This document shows, in pieces, positions 54,636 through 63,279 of a stretch of 64,000 nucleotides of DNA. Each line of letters opens with the position of its first letter. Within the stretch, counting starts at the first letter, position 1. The stretch is taken from the NCBI RefSeq assembly GCF_900109295.1, contig NZ_FOIZ01000002.1, positions 62,001 through 126,000 on the forward strand, given 5' to 3'. Origin of the DNA: Cognatiyoonia koreensis (GTDB lineage: Bacteria > Pseudomonadota > Alphaproteobacteria > Rhodobacterales > Rhodobacteraceae). Under the pieces are notes generated by a model. That model did no database searches and was not told where the DNA came from. It was given only the letters and a program-made list of their open reading frames with translations. The position numbers and the translations under genes were made by a program.

Positions 54636-55636
54636 TATTCCCGATACCAATCTACAAATGCCGCCACGCCAGTGCGCACATCTGTTTTTGGCTGGTACCC
54701 GGTCAGAGTCTTCAACAAGGACGTATCGGCCCAGGTCGCTGGAACGTCACCGGGTTGCATGTCCATGAAGTTCTTCGTTGCCACACGTCCCGTCGCCTCT
54801 TCGATTGCCGCGATGTAGTCGCCGAGCGCAACAGGTGAAGCATTACCGATATTAACGACCCGGAAAGGTGCGACTGGTGACAAACTGTCACCATCGGGCA
54901 CCCTGTCCAGCCTTTGTGGTACGGTGTCGATCAGCAACCGGATTCCCTCTACAAGGTCAGCGACATAGGTGAAATCGCGCTGCATCTGTCCATGGTTGTA
55001 AACATCGATCGGATCGCCATTCAGGATCGCTTTGGTAAATTTGAAAAGCGCCATATCAGGACGGCCCCACGGTCCGTAGACCGTAAAAAAACGGAACATC
55101 GTCACAGGCAGATCGTAAAGATGGGCATAAGAATGCGCCATCGCTTCGTTTGCCTTCTTCGTCGCAGCATAGAACGACATCTGGCTATCGGCCTTATCCG
55201 TTTCGGCATAGGGCATCTTGGTGTTCGCCCCGTAGACCGAAGATGTCGACGCCATCAGAAGGTGGTCGACTGCCTGCTGTTTCGCTGCCTCGATAATGTT
55301 GAACGTGCCGACAAGGTTCGCGGTCACATAGTCTCGCGGCGCGTCCAACGAATGGCGCACACCCGCCTGCCCGGCGAGATGGACAATGATCTCAGGCTGC
55401 TCGCGCGACACGAGATCACTGACGAAATCCATATCTTCAACGGCCCCGATATGCGCGGAAAAACCGGCATTCTGAAGCAGCATGGCGTGTCGCCGCTCTT
55501 TCAGCTGCACGTCATAATAGTCCGTCATCGCATCAAGGCCGACAACACGAAACCCATGCTGCAGCAAAAGCGTCGAGAGCCAGTATCCGATAAAGCCCGC
55601 TGATCCGGTCACGAGGACCGTGCGTTTTTCTGACAT
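54620..55636 (-). CDS. NAD-dependent nucleotide-sugar epimerase (UDP-glucuronate 4-epimerase type)
   Basis: A 338-residue extended SDR. The NAD-binding site is TGSAGFIG, and the catalytic YxxxK is in SFYAATKKANE. The SSVYGAN and RFFTVYGPWGRPDMALFKF segments point to UDP-GlcA 4-epimerase. It supplies galacturonate for surface polysaccharide. The ATG at 55636 gives the standard start MSEKRTVLVTGS; the frame to 55753 is read-through. Confidence 0.85.
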   Translation of the reverse strand: MSEKRTVLVTGSAGFIGYWLSTLLLQHGFRVVGLDAMTDYYDVQLKERRHAMLLQNAGFSAHIGAVEDMDFVSDLVSREQPEIIVHLAGQAGVRHSLDAPRDYVTANLVGTFNIIEAAKQQAVDHLLMASTSSVYGANTKMPYAETDKADSQMSFYAATKKANEAMAHSYAHLYDLPVTMFRFFTVYGPWGRPDMALFKFTKAILNGDPIDVYNHGQMQRDFTYVADLVEGIRLLIDTVPQRLDRVPDGDSLSPVAPFRVVNIGNASPVALGDYIAAIEEATGRVATKNFMDMQPGDVPATWADTSLLKTLTGYQPKTDVRTGVAAFVDWYREYYDVS

Positions 55637-55712
55637 GTCTTCCCCCGATGGATTGAACATCCCACTGATGCCAGCGATAGTTCCAAAACACCACCAGCAG
55701 AGGATGGGTTTC

Positions 55713-56063
55713 ATGCCAAAACATCGCGTCTTGACCGAATTTGGGATGGGCACGTCGCTGCGCCGTCAAGACTACACCGAGGCCGCACGGCGGGCACTAC
55801 AAGATGCACTATGGCACAACTCGATCAACATGGCAGAGCTTTTCGGATTTGAAAAAGAGACCATGATCATTGACGTCGAAATCGGTGTACAACAGCCCGA
55901 CAAAGTCGATACCGAAAGCCTGAAAGACATTTTTCCATATGGGCAGCCTGCGATCCGCGCTGTTTCCGGCGGTCTCGATATTCCACGACCCGATGGCAAC
56001 GGCAAACCGACCGTGATTGCCAACGTCGCGCTATCCGTGTCATTCATGATGGAACCGGTGTGA
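55713..56063 (+). CDS. Lin0512 family protein, first copy
   Basis: A 116-residue protein of the Lin0512 family: EFGMGTSLRRQDYTEAARRALQDALWH and IDVEIGVQQPDKVD. The function is unknown. Its start at 55713 has GATGGG upstream. The stop overlaps the next gene by one base. Confidence 0.78.
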   Translation: MPKHRVLTEFGMGTSLRRQDYTEAARRALQDALWHNSINMAELFGFEKETMIIDVEIGVQQPDKVDTESLKDIFPYGQPAIRAVSGGLDIPRPDGNGKPTVIANVALSVSFMMEPV

Positions 56064-56425
56064 TGGCAGACCATCGTATCATCATCGAAATGGGCATGGG
56101 CAATGACCTGCACGGGCAGGACTATACCAAGGCCGCCGCCCGCGCGATCGAAGATGCCATTCGCCATTCCACGCTGCCGATATTCGAGAGCACCGGTCTG
56201 GACCATGCAATCATGCAGGTGGCGGTCACCGTCGGCGTGCAGGATCCTGAGAGGGTCGATGCAGAATACCTTACAAGCCTTCTTCCGCGCGGCAAGGCGA
56301 CCGTGACGGTCACCAAGGGCGGACTGAATGTAAACAATCCGGAAACCGGTGAAACCGCTGTCATCGCCACGGCGGCAGTCGAAGCGTTCCTGCCTGATCA
56401 AACAGGCAAGTGGCGGCTTGCGTGA
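56063..56425 (+). CDS. Lin0512 family protein, second copy
   Basis: About 120 residues, paralogous to the gene before it: EMGMGNDLHGQDYTKAAARAI and AVTVGVQDPERVD. The start is at 56063 (or GTG at 56060), overlapping the previous stop. Its own stop overlaps the bluB start (GTGA). Function is unknown. Confidence 0.78.
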   Translation: MADHRIIIEMGMGNDLHGQDYTKAAARAIEDAIRHSTLPIFESTGLDHAIMQVAVTVGVQDPERVDAEYLTSLLPRGKATVTVTKGGLNVNNPETGETAVIATAAVEAFLPDQTGKWRLA

Positions 56426-57045
56426 AGCTGACCCAACCCCATCGCGACGCGCTCGCCGACATTCTGCAATGGCGGCGTGATGTGCGTCATTTCCGCCCCG
56501 ATCAACTCCCAGACAGGATTCGGGACACGCTGCAGAAATCTATGGACTTCGCACCTTCAGTTGGAAACGCACGGCCATGGCGCGTAATCGAGGTTGCAAG
56601 CCAAAACGCTCGCAAAGCAATCATCGCCAATTTCGAGAGCGCGAATGCCGATGCAGCGGACATTTACACACCAGACCGCCGGGAAAATTACGTCGCGCTG
56701 AAACTCGCCGGGCTGCAAGAGGCACCTCTTCAACTCGCGGTCTTCACGGATCTTGCGGTTGAGGCGGGCCATGGACTTGGGCGCCAGTCAATGCCTGAAA
56801 TGCTGCAATATTCGACGGTCACAGCGATCCATACGCTCTGGTTAACCGCGCGCGCTGAAAACATAGGCGTCGGCTGGGTGTCGATCCTCGATCCTGCAGT
56901 AGTCTGTGACGTACTTGCGGTGCCGGATACGTGGATGCTGACCGGATATCTTTGTATCGGATACGCCGCAGAGGAGGACGACACGCCTCTTCTTGATCGC
57001 AACGGCTGGCAGGCCAATAGCGCGACACGTTGGGAAAGACGCTAA
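56422..57045 (+). CDS. bluB: 5,6-dimethylbenzimidazole synthase
   Basis: A 207-residue nitroreductase-fold enzyme. The segment WRRDVRHFRPDQLPD, SVGNARPWRVIEV, and the C-terminal GWQANSATRW are BluB signatures. It fragments FMNH2 with O2 to make DMB, the lower ligand of B12. The start is GTG at 56422, coupled to the Lin0512 gene. It is followed by the dispersed repeat. Confidence 0.93.
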   Translation: MKLTQPHRDALADILQWRRDVRHFRPDQLPDRIRDTLQKSMDFAPSVGNARPWRVIEVASQNARKAIIANFESANADAADIYTPDRRENYVALKLAGLQEAPLQLAVFTDLAVEAGHGLGRQSMPEMLQYSTVTAIHTLWLTARAENIGVGWVSILDPAVVCDVLAVPDTWMLTGYLCIGYAAEEDDTPLLDRNGWQANSATRWERR

Positions 57046-57050
57046 GCTCC

Positions 57051-57085
57051 GTCTTTCTTTGTCCAATCAAACTTCCGCCGGAGGC
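57051..57085 (-). repeat. Dispersed repeat, copy 3
   Basis: The core TTGTCCAATCAAACTTCC followed by GCCGGAGGCA lies between bluB and the convergent ThDP-enzyme gene. Other copies are at 45542-45577 and 49862-49893. Confidence 0.8.
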
Positions 57086-57111
57086 ACGCCATTTTCGACA
57101 GGAAATGTCGT

Positions 57112-58770
57112 TCAACCTGAAACCGACGCTGCGCGGACCCCACTCAGCGTCTGCCCCGTCGACAGGGCGTCTGGATCGATCCGACACTCAATAATCGCAA
57201 CAGTGCCTGCGGCTTGGGCGGCCTTGAAAGCCGCGGGAAAATCTTCGGATTTTTCCACCAAGGCACCAAAGCCACCATACGCTCTTGCAAGTGCCGGGTA
57301 GTCGGGGTTGGCAAGTTCCGTGCCCGAAACGCGCCCGGGGTAGGTTTTTTCCTGATGCATCCGAATGGTCCCATAACGCCCGTTGTTCATCACGATCACG
57401 ATGGGTTTGGCGCCGTGCTGGATGGCGGTGGACATTTCATTGATGGTCATCTGGATGCAGCCGTCCCCTGCAAGGCAGACGACTTGGCGGTCAGGGTGTT
57501 CGAGGGACGCTGCGATGGCAGCGGGAAAGCCATAGCCCATTGAGCCGGACGTCGGGGCCAGCTGCGTGCCGTATTGCTTGTAGACGAAATAACGATGCAG
57601 CCACGCGGCATAGTTGCCCGCACCGTTGGTAAGAATGGCGTTATCGGGGAGGTTGTCGGAAAGCCATTTGATGATGACTTCCTGTTTGCAGGCACCCGGA
57701 CTCGTTTGCGGCGTGATCCATGCCTCATAATCGGCGCGCGCTGAGGCAGTCCAATCGCCATAATCACCGGCAAAGCCGCCGATGGCGGCCAGATGACCGA
57801 TCGCCTGATCGGCGCGACTGCACCACCCATGATCTGGCCCATAAACGCGTCCGATTTCATTCGCGTCTGCATGGACATGCAGGATGGTTTTGCCCGGTCT
57901 TGCTGGGTCAACAAGCGAATAACCTTGCGTGACGATATCCCCGAACCGGGTTCCCAACAACAACAGGCAATCTGTTTCCCTGACGCGGGCGGCAAGCTTG
58001 GGATTGATGCCGACATTCAGATCACCAGCAAAGTTCGGATGGCGGTTGTCCATATAGTCCTGCCTGCGGAACGCGGTCACGACAGGCAAATTCATCTGCT
58101 CTGCAAATCTTGCCAGGTCTCTTGCAGCCCTGTCACACCAATGCGTTCCTCCCACGACAATCAAAGGGCGCTTTGCCCTTTGAAGTTTCGCAACCAGTGT
58201 CTCTGCACTTTCAATTGTGCTGGCATGATCGTGCCCGGGATCACCCGTAAAATCCGGAACATCCGCTTGCCCGCTGAGCATATTCTCCGGCAGCGCAAGC
58301 ACCACAGGCCCGGGCCGTCCCGACATTGCCATACGAAACGCCCGCGCGATGTATTCAGGCAAACGCTCGGTCGTGTCCACTTGTGCGACCCATTTGGCGA
58401 GGCCGCCGAACATCTGTTTGTAATCAACTTCTTGAAACGTCTCGCGGTCCGTCTGCCGGTTATCGATCTGCCCCACGAACAGCACCATCGGGGTACTATC
58501 CTGCATCGCCACATGGATACCGGCAGAGGCATTGCACGCCCCCGGCCCACGTGTAACGAAACAAACGCCGGGTTGACCCGTCATCTTGCCATAGGCCTCG
58601 GCCATCATCGCGGCACCGCCTTCGTGACGGCAGACGATGTTTGGAATGCCACTGTCATAGAGCCCGTCGAGCGCGGCAAGAAAGCTTTCTCCCGGGACCG
58701 AAAAGACGCGGCGCACACCCAATTTGACCAACTGATCGCTCAGGATTTTCCCGCCATGCCGCATCATCAT
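57112..58770 (-). CDS. Thiamine diphosphate-dependent acetolactate-synthase-like enzyme
   Basis: About 552 residues with the three-domain ThDP fold. FSVPGESFLAALDGLYDS, CRHEGGAAMMAEAYGK (catalytic Glu), LTNGAGNYAAW and GDGCIQMTINEM...NNGRYGTI (the ThDP-Mg motif) are present. Acetolactate synthase, or a related 2-oxo acid decarboxylase or sulfopyruvate-type enzyme, is possible. I start at the ATG cluster (58764-58770); GAAAGG lies upstream. It is convergent with bluB. Confidence 0.85.
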   Translation of the reverse strand: MMMRHGGKILSDQLVKLGVRRVFSVPGESFLAALDGLYDSGIPNIVCRHEGGAAMMAEAYGKMTGQPGVCFVTRGPGACNASAGIHVAMQDSTPMVLFVGQIDNRQTDRETFQEVDYKQMFGGLAKWVAQVDTTERLPEYIARAFRMAMSGRPGPVVLALPENMLSGQADVPDFTGDPGHDHASTIESAETLVAKLQRAKRPLIVVGGTHWCDRAARDLARFAEQMNLPVVTAFRRQDYMDNRHPNFAGDLNVGINPKLAARVRETDCLLLLGTRFGDIVTQGYSLVDPARPGKTILHVHADANEIGRVYGPDHGWCSRADQAIGHLAAIGGFAGDYGDWTASARADYEAWITPQTSPGACKQEVIIKWLSDNLPDNAILTNGAGNYAAWLHRYFVYKQYGTQLAPTSGSMGYGFPAAIAASLEHPDRQVVCLAGDGCIQMTINEMSTAIQHGAKPIVIVMNNGRYGTIRMHQEKTYPGRVSGTELANPDYPALARAYGGFGALVEKSEDFPAAFKAAQAAGTVAIIECRIDPDALSTGQTLSGVRAASVSG

Positions 58771-58874
58771 CCAACCTTTCGCATTTGCGCACACCTTGCC
58801 CGCGCCTGCTGACGTAGACAAGCCAGCCTGTCGTTTTATGTAACGATCCAACCCAGCGATAAGGACACCCGATC

Positions 58875-59402
58875 ATGAGCACACTTCTTGGAATTTCAGG
58901 ATCACTGCGCAAAGCCTCTACCAACACGAAACTGATCCGCGCGGCGGCCGAAATTTATGGTGCCGAAACTTTCGTGGAAGGCAACCTGAACCTCCCGCTT
59001 TACAACGGCGACGTCGAAGAATCCGAAGGTATCCCGCCTGGGGTCATGGCGCTTGCCAAACAGATCGACGTGGCCGACGCGGTGATCATCTCAACGCCGG
59101 AATACAATAAATCCATTTCCGGTGTTCTGAAAAACGCGCTGGATTGGGTCAGCAGAACCGATGGATCGCCATGGAACAACAAGCCGGTCGCGATCATGTC
59201 TGCTGCAGCGGGCCGCGCGGGCGGTGAACGTACCCAGTTCGCGTTGCGCCTTTGCATGGTGCCGTTCCGGCCACGAATTCTTCAAGGCCCCGAAGTATTG
59301 GTCGCATCCAGCCAATCTGCCTTCGACGAAAACGGTCGTCTGCCTGAGAACTATGAAAAGCTACTCCGCGAACTGATGGATGCGCTAAAGGCCATGACCT
59401 AA
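58875..59402 (+). CDS. NADPH-dependent FMN reductase family protein
   Basis: A 175-residue flavodoxin-like protein. LLGISGSLRKASTNTKLI binds the FMN phosphate, and STPEYNKSISGVLKNALDWVSR is the family hallmark. It reduces FMN or quinones with NAD(P)H. It is divergent from the ThDP gene and convergent with the VOC gene; a supply of reduced FMN for BluB is possible but unproven. Confidence 0.88.
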   Translation: MSTLLGISGSLRKASTNTKLIRAAAEIYGAETFVEGNLNLPLYNGDVEESEGIPPGVMALAKQIDVADAVIISTPEYNKSISGVLKNALDWVSRTDGSPWNNKPVAIMSAAAGRAGGERTQFALRLCMVPFRPRILQGPEVLVASSQSAFDENGRLPENYEKLLRELMDALKAMT

Positions 59403-59403
59403 G

Positions 59404-59799
59404 CTAAACTTTGACTGCGATCTCGATCAGGTTGCCATCTGGGTCGCGCACGTAAATCGAGTTGATCCGTCCGGTTGCGCCAGTGCGTGCAACCGGGCCT
59501 TCTTCGATCAAAACCTGATGCGATGCCAGATGCGCGATCCAGTCCATCAAGGGAATGTCGGTAAGAAAGCATAGATCCGCACTTCCGGGCATCGGCACTT
59601 CTGCGTGCGGCGCAAACGGTCCATCGGCCTGATGGAGATTGACCTTCTGTAATCCGAAATGCAATGCAGTCCGAAGCGTGCCATCCGCCGCCTCAAAGAC
59701 GTCAGCTTGCATTCCCAGAACATCACCGTAGAACGCGAGCGTGCGTTTGATGTCCATAACGGTAAGGACAAGGTGGTCCAGTCCTGTAATGCGTGGCAT
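59404..59799 (-). CDS. VOC family protein (glyoxalase/fosfomycin-resistance-like fold)
   Basis: A 131-residue single-domain VOC protein: RITGLDHLVLTVMDIKRTLAFY at the N-terminus, and YVRDPDGNLIEI at the C-terminus supplying metal ligands. The substrate is unknown. The ATG at 59799 has AAAGGAC at a normal distance. It is divergent from the dehydratase gene. Confidence 0.82.
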   Translation of the reverse strand: MPRITGLDHLVLTVMDIKRTLAFYGDVLGMQADVFEAADGTLRTALHFGLQKVNLHQADGPFAPHAEVPMPGSADLCFLTDIPLMDWIAHLASHQVLIEEGPVARTGATGRINSIYVRDPDGNLIEIAVKV

Positions 59800-59834
59800 T
59801 TGCACGTCCTTTCGTGCTGTTGCAAGTTGGTTTC

Positions 59835-60620
59835 ATGTCCGACCATACCCGTATTGAAACCGATGTCATGGATGTTGCGCGTGCAAGAGCGCTTCAGGCA
59901 ACACTCGGTCAGATGCCAACGATTGAATTTGGTCACCGATTGCCGCCGTTCTTTCATCAAATCTATTTCTGGGACGCACAGACGCCTGACAAACTCGGGC
60001 GCGACGGACATCCGGCGGTGGGCGGTTTCATTCCCGACATGGGCCTGCCACGTCGAATGTGGGCGGCAGGAAAGCTGGTTTTTCATCGGCCACTCTTTGC
60101 AGGTGCACGTGCAGAACGCGCAAGCCATATTGAGAATGTCGTGCGCAAGGACGGACGATCTGGCCCGTTGGCATTCGTACGCGTCAGACACGATATCCGA
60201 CAACGCGCGTCATTGGTGCTAAGCGAGTGGCAGGAACTTGTTTATCGCCCAGACGAGATTACCACGATGACAGAACCGCCAACCGCCCCAACAGGGGAAA
60301 GCGCCGCCGAAACCGTGCGATACGATGCGACCCAGCTTTTTAGATATTCGGCGCTGACTTTTAACGGGCACCGAATTCACTATGACGTCGATTACGCCCG
60401 GAATGTCGAAGGCTATGATGGCCTTGTGGTGCACGGCCCGCTTCACGCCCATATGTTAATGGGACTTGCAGAGCGGCAGCAGGGAGACCTGACAGAATTC
60501 ACCTACCGCGCCACATCTCCAGTGATTGCGGGAGAAGAGGTCACCTACTGTTGGAAAGATGGCGCGGTCTGGGCGCGCGGCGCAAATGGCAGGCTTTGCA
60601 TGTCTGGCCAGGCGCGCTGA
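59835..60620 (+). CDS. FAS1-like/HTD2 hot-dog dehydratase (mesaconyl-C4-CoA hydratase-like)
   Basis: A 261-residue double hot-dog protein. The segment HPAVGGFIPDMGLPRRMWAAG is typical of the mesaconyl-C4-CoA hydratase/3-methylfumaryl-CoA hydratase group, and the second half has FRYSALTFNGHRIHYDVDYAR with the HTD2 catalytic Asp/His. It hydrates an enoyl-CoA in organic-acid metabolism. The exact substrate is not certain. The start at 59835 fits the family opening. Confidence 0.8.
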   Translation: MSDHTRIETDVMDVARARALQATLGQMPTIEFGHRLPPFFHQIYFWDAQTPDKLGRDGHPAVGGFIPDMGLPRRMWAAGKLVFHRPLFAGARAERASHIENVVRKDGRSGPLAFVRVRHDIRQRASLVLSEWQELVYRPDEITTMTEPPTAPTGESAAETVRYDATQLFRYSALTFNGHRIHYDVDYARNVEGYDGLVVHGPLHAHMLMGLAERQQGDLTEFTYRATSPVIAGEEVTYCWKDGAVWARGANGRLCMSGQAR

Positions 60621-60647
60621 AATTCGAGAACACATGCGACTGTCGGT

Positions 60648-61685
60648 CTAAAGCGATGCGGTAACGTCGAATGCCTCTGGATAGGTAACACGTCCGTCAA
60701 GAACGAGGTCTGCCATGACATCCCCGACTTTCGGGGCCATACCGAAACCGATCTTGAATCCACCGTTGGCGACGAATTCGCCCGGTCGAAAAGGATGCTG
60801 GCCAAGCATGGGCGCGCGCGATCGGCTACGTGGTCGCACACCGGCCCATCGGCTGATGACTGGCGCATTTTCAAGAACTGGAAACGCTGTTCTCGCACGC
60901 GATATTACGTCATCCAACAGGTAATCTGTGCTGTCAGCCTCCCCAAAGTCGCGTTCGGATGTCGATCCGACAGCGACTGTCCCGTCCAAATGTGGGACGA
61001 TGTGCAGACCGTCCGCATAGAGCTGCGCCTCGCCTGACGCGTCGAAATCGAACAACGCCGCCTGGCCCTTTACCCCGTTTCCAATCAGGCGCGGGTGTCC
61101 GGCATTTATTTCGACAAGACCCTGCCATCCGGTCGCCCAGACAATGCGACCCTCGCACCGGTCTGTCGTGGCAATATCGCCTCCTTTTGCGATCACCGCC
61201 GCCGCAAGCGCGCTTGTAGCCTTGCGCGGATGGATCAGGGCGGAAAGCGTATCGCGAATGACAAGGCCGGTCCGAGATTGGGGTGACCAACTCACTTTCG
61301 GCGCTGAAATGACTTCCCAGATGGCCTTTCCTTGCCAGAGGGCCTGCGCCGTTTCGGCACGTTGGCGGGCAAGTGCCACAGCGGCATCATCTGCAAGAGG
61401 CTGGATTCTGCCGGACCTGACATATCCAGTCTGCATCCCGGTCGTCTCTTCGACGTCCGCCCAAAAGGAATACGCTTGCAACAGGCTTTCAAATTGAAAG
61501 GCCTTTTTTGCATTCCATTGTTCCGGCACATGCGGGGCAAGCGCCCCGACGATCCCGCCGCTTGCGCCAGCAGCAACGCCGCCCGGATCAATGACGCGCA
61601 CCTTTGCACCACGAAGAACACAGGCGTAGGCGATTGACAGACCGAAGATGCCCGCCCCTATTACCGTCACATCAGCCGTTGCCAT
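60648..61685 (-). CDS. FAD-dependent oxidoreductase (MnmC C-terminal-like)
   Basis: A 345-residue DAO-family enzyme. The FAD site is VIGAGIFGLSIAYAC, and GASGGIVGALAPHVPEQW and GFGMAPKVGDVMAD follow. It resembles the FAD domain of MnmC, which demodifies cmnm5s2U in tRNA, and its divergent neighbour is MnmD-like. Glycine oxidase (ThiO) is an alternative. Confidence 0.8.
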   Translation of the reverse strand: MATADVTVIGAGIFGLSIAYACVLRGAKVRVIDPGGVAAGASGGIVGALAPHVPEQWNAKKAFQFESLLQAYSFWADVEETTGMQTGYVRSGRIQPLADDAAVALARQRAETAQALWQGKAIWEVISAPKVSWSPQSRTGLVIRDTLSALIHPRKATSALAAAVIAKGGDIATTDRCEGRIVWATGWQGLVEINAGHPRLIGNGVKGQAALFDFDASGEAQLYADGLHIVPHLDGTVAVGSTSERDFGEADSTDYLLDDVISRARTAFPVLENAPVISRWAGVRPRSRSRAPMLGQHPFRPGEFVANGGFKIGFGMAPKVGDVMADLVLDGRVTYPEAFDVTASL

Positions 61686-61733
61686 TTCCCACAGCCCTCG
61701 TATTCATGGTGCTGATCTCTAAGGTATTTCCAG

Positions 61734-62414
61734 ATGATGGACCAGACGGCAGACCTGACGTGGAAAGGCGGCGTTCCAATAGCGACGCAGTTCGACGATC
61801 CTTACTTTTCGCTTGATGATGGGGTGGCGGAAACACGGCATGTTTTTCTTGGTGGTAATGATTTGCCAGCACGTTTTGGCGGAGCATTTGATATTGCCGA
61901 ACTGGGGTTTGGCACAGGTTTGAATTTTCTCGTGACGTGGAATGCTTGGGTCACAGCGGGTGCGCACGGGCAGCTTCGGTTCACCTCTTTCGAGGCGTTT
62001 CCAATGTCACCTGTTGACATGAAAGCTGCGCTCAACGCCTTTCCTGAAATTGCAGATCTTGCGAAGGAACTCCTTGGATCATGGACACCTGGTGCGGGTC
62101 CGACGGAAATCGCGGAAGGACTCATTCTGGATGTTGTGATCGGCGATGCGCGACAGACTCTCCCGAAATGGACTGGACGCGCAGACGCATGGTTTCTCGA
62201 TGGATTTTCGCCAGCAAAGAACCCCGCCCTTTGGGACCCTGAACTGCTTCTTGCGGTGGGCAGACACACAAAACCACACGGCACGGCGGCGACTTATTCG
62301 GCGGCAGGTCACATTCGACGCGCCCTTGCCGACGCGGGTTTTGAAGTCGAGCGGGTTGCCGGATACGGGCGCAAAAGGCATATGACCCGCACAGTACGAC
62401 ATCATGCAAAGTAA
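61734..62414 (+). CDS. mnmD: tRNA 5-methylaminomethyl-2-thiouridine methyltransferase, MnmD-type
   Basis: A 226-residue protein equivalent to the N-terminal half of MnmC. ELGFGTGLNFL is the SAM-binding motif, and WFLDGFSPAKNPALWD and AATYSAAGHIRRAL match. It methylates nm5s2U to mnm5s2U in tRNA. The start at 61734 has AAGG nine bases upstream. It overlaps the next gene by 11 bases. Confidence 0.88.
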   Translation: MMDQTADLTWKGGVPIATQFDDPYFSLDDGVAETRHVFLGGNDLPARFGGAFDIAELGFGTGLNFLVTWNAWVTAGAHGQLRFTSFEAFPMSPVDMKAALNAFPEIADLAKELLGSWTPGAGPTEIAEGLILDVVIGDARQTLPKWTGRADAWFLDGFSPAKNPALWDPELLLAVGRHTKPHGTAATYSAAGHIRRALADAGFEVERVAGYGRKRHMTRTVRHHAK

Positions 62415-63279
62415 CGCTCAGCTGGGTATTTGGCTGATGATCGCCACGACATTTGTCTTTGCGATCCAGGATGGCATTTCTCAGCACCTTGCCCGCGAAT
62501 ACAACGTTCTGATGGTTGTGATGATCCGCTATTGGTTCTTCGCGGCATTTGTCATCTTCATCGCCACCCGAAAAACGGGTTCGATCCGTGCTGCAGCGGC
62601 GACAGAACAGCCCGTGCTGCAGGCGTTCCGAGGTGTGCTGCTTGCTGCGGAAATCTGCGTGATGGTTGCTGCATTCACACTTCTGGGCCTGGTTGAAAGC
62701 CACGCGATCTTTGCGTGCTATCCACTTCTGATCGCGGCCCTTTCGGGGCCTGTTCTAGGCGAGTCCGTCGGATGGCGGCGCTGGGCAGCGATCGGCGTCG
62801 GGTTCATCGGTGTTCTGATTATTCTGCAGCCTGGCTATACGGTCTTCGCCCCCGCGGCAGCGGTGCCGCTTTTGTCGGCCTTCATGTTCGCGCTTTACGG
62901 CCTTCTGACGCGCTACGTTGCCCGCAAGGACACCGCAGCTACGTCGTTTTTCTGGACAGGAACAAGCGGTGCGATCGTCATGACGGCCGTTGGCCTTTGG
63001 TTCTGGGAACCGATGAGCCGGCAGGATTGGGTTTGGATGGCATCACTTTGCGTCACTGGTGCAACCGGGCATTGGCTTCTGATCAAATGTTATGAGGTGT
63101 CCGAGGCGAATGTGGTGCAACCTTTTGCATATCTGCAGCTTGTCTTCGCAAGCATGATCGGGCTGTTCATTTTCAATGAAACGCTCGAAACGCACGTCGC
63201 GATCGGTGCTGCAATTGTTGTGGCCGCTGGTCTGTTCACGCTCTTCAGGGCCCGCAAGAGGGCTGCGAAAGCAGTCTAA
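62404..63279 (+). CDS. DMT family transporter (EamA)
   Basis: A 291-residue protein with about ten membrane segments and two EamA repeats. The second repeat runs from about residue 155 (LLSAFMFALYGLLTRYVAR). Substrates of EamA proteins are usually small metabolites and cannot be predicted. Its 3' end overlaps the convergent transglycosylase gene by 4 bases. Confidence 0.88.
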   Translation: MQSNAQLGIWLMIATTFVFAIQDGISQHLAREYNVLMVVMIRYWFFAAFVIFIATRKTGSIRAAAATEQPVLQAFRGVLLAAEICVMVAAFTLLGLVESHAIFACYPLLIAALSGPVLGESVGWRRWAAIGVGFIGVLIILQPGYTVFAPAAAVPLLSAFMFALYGLLTRYVARKDTAATSFFWTGTSGAIVMTAVGLWFWEPMSRQDWVWMASLCVTGATGHWLLIKCYEVSEANVVQPFAYLQLVFASMIGLFIFNETLETHVAIGAAIVVAAGLFTLFRARKRAAKAV

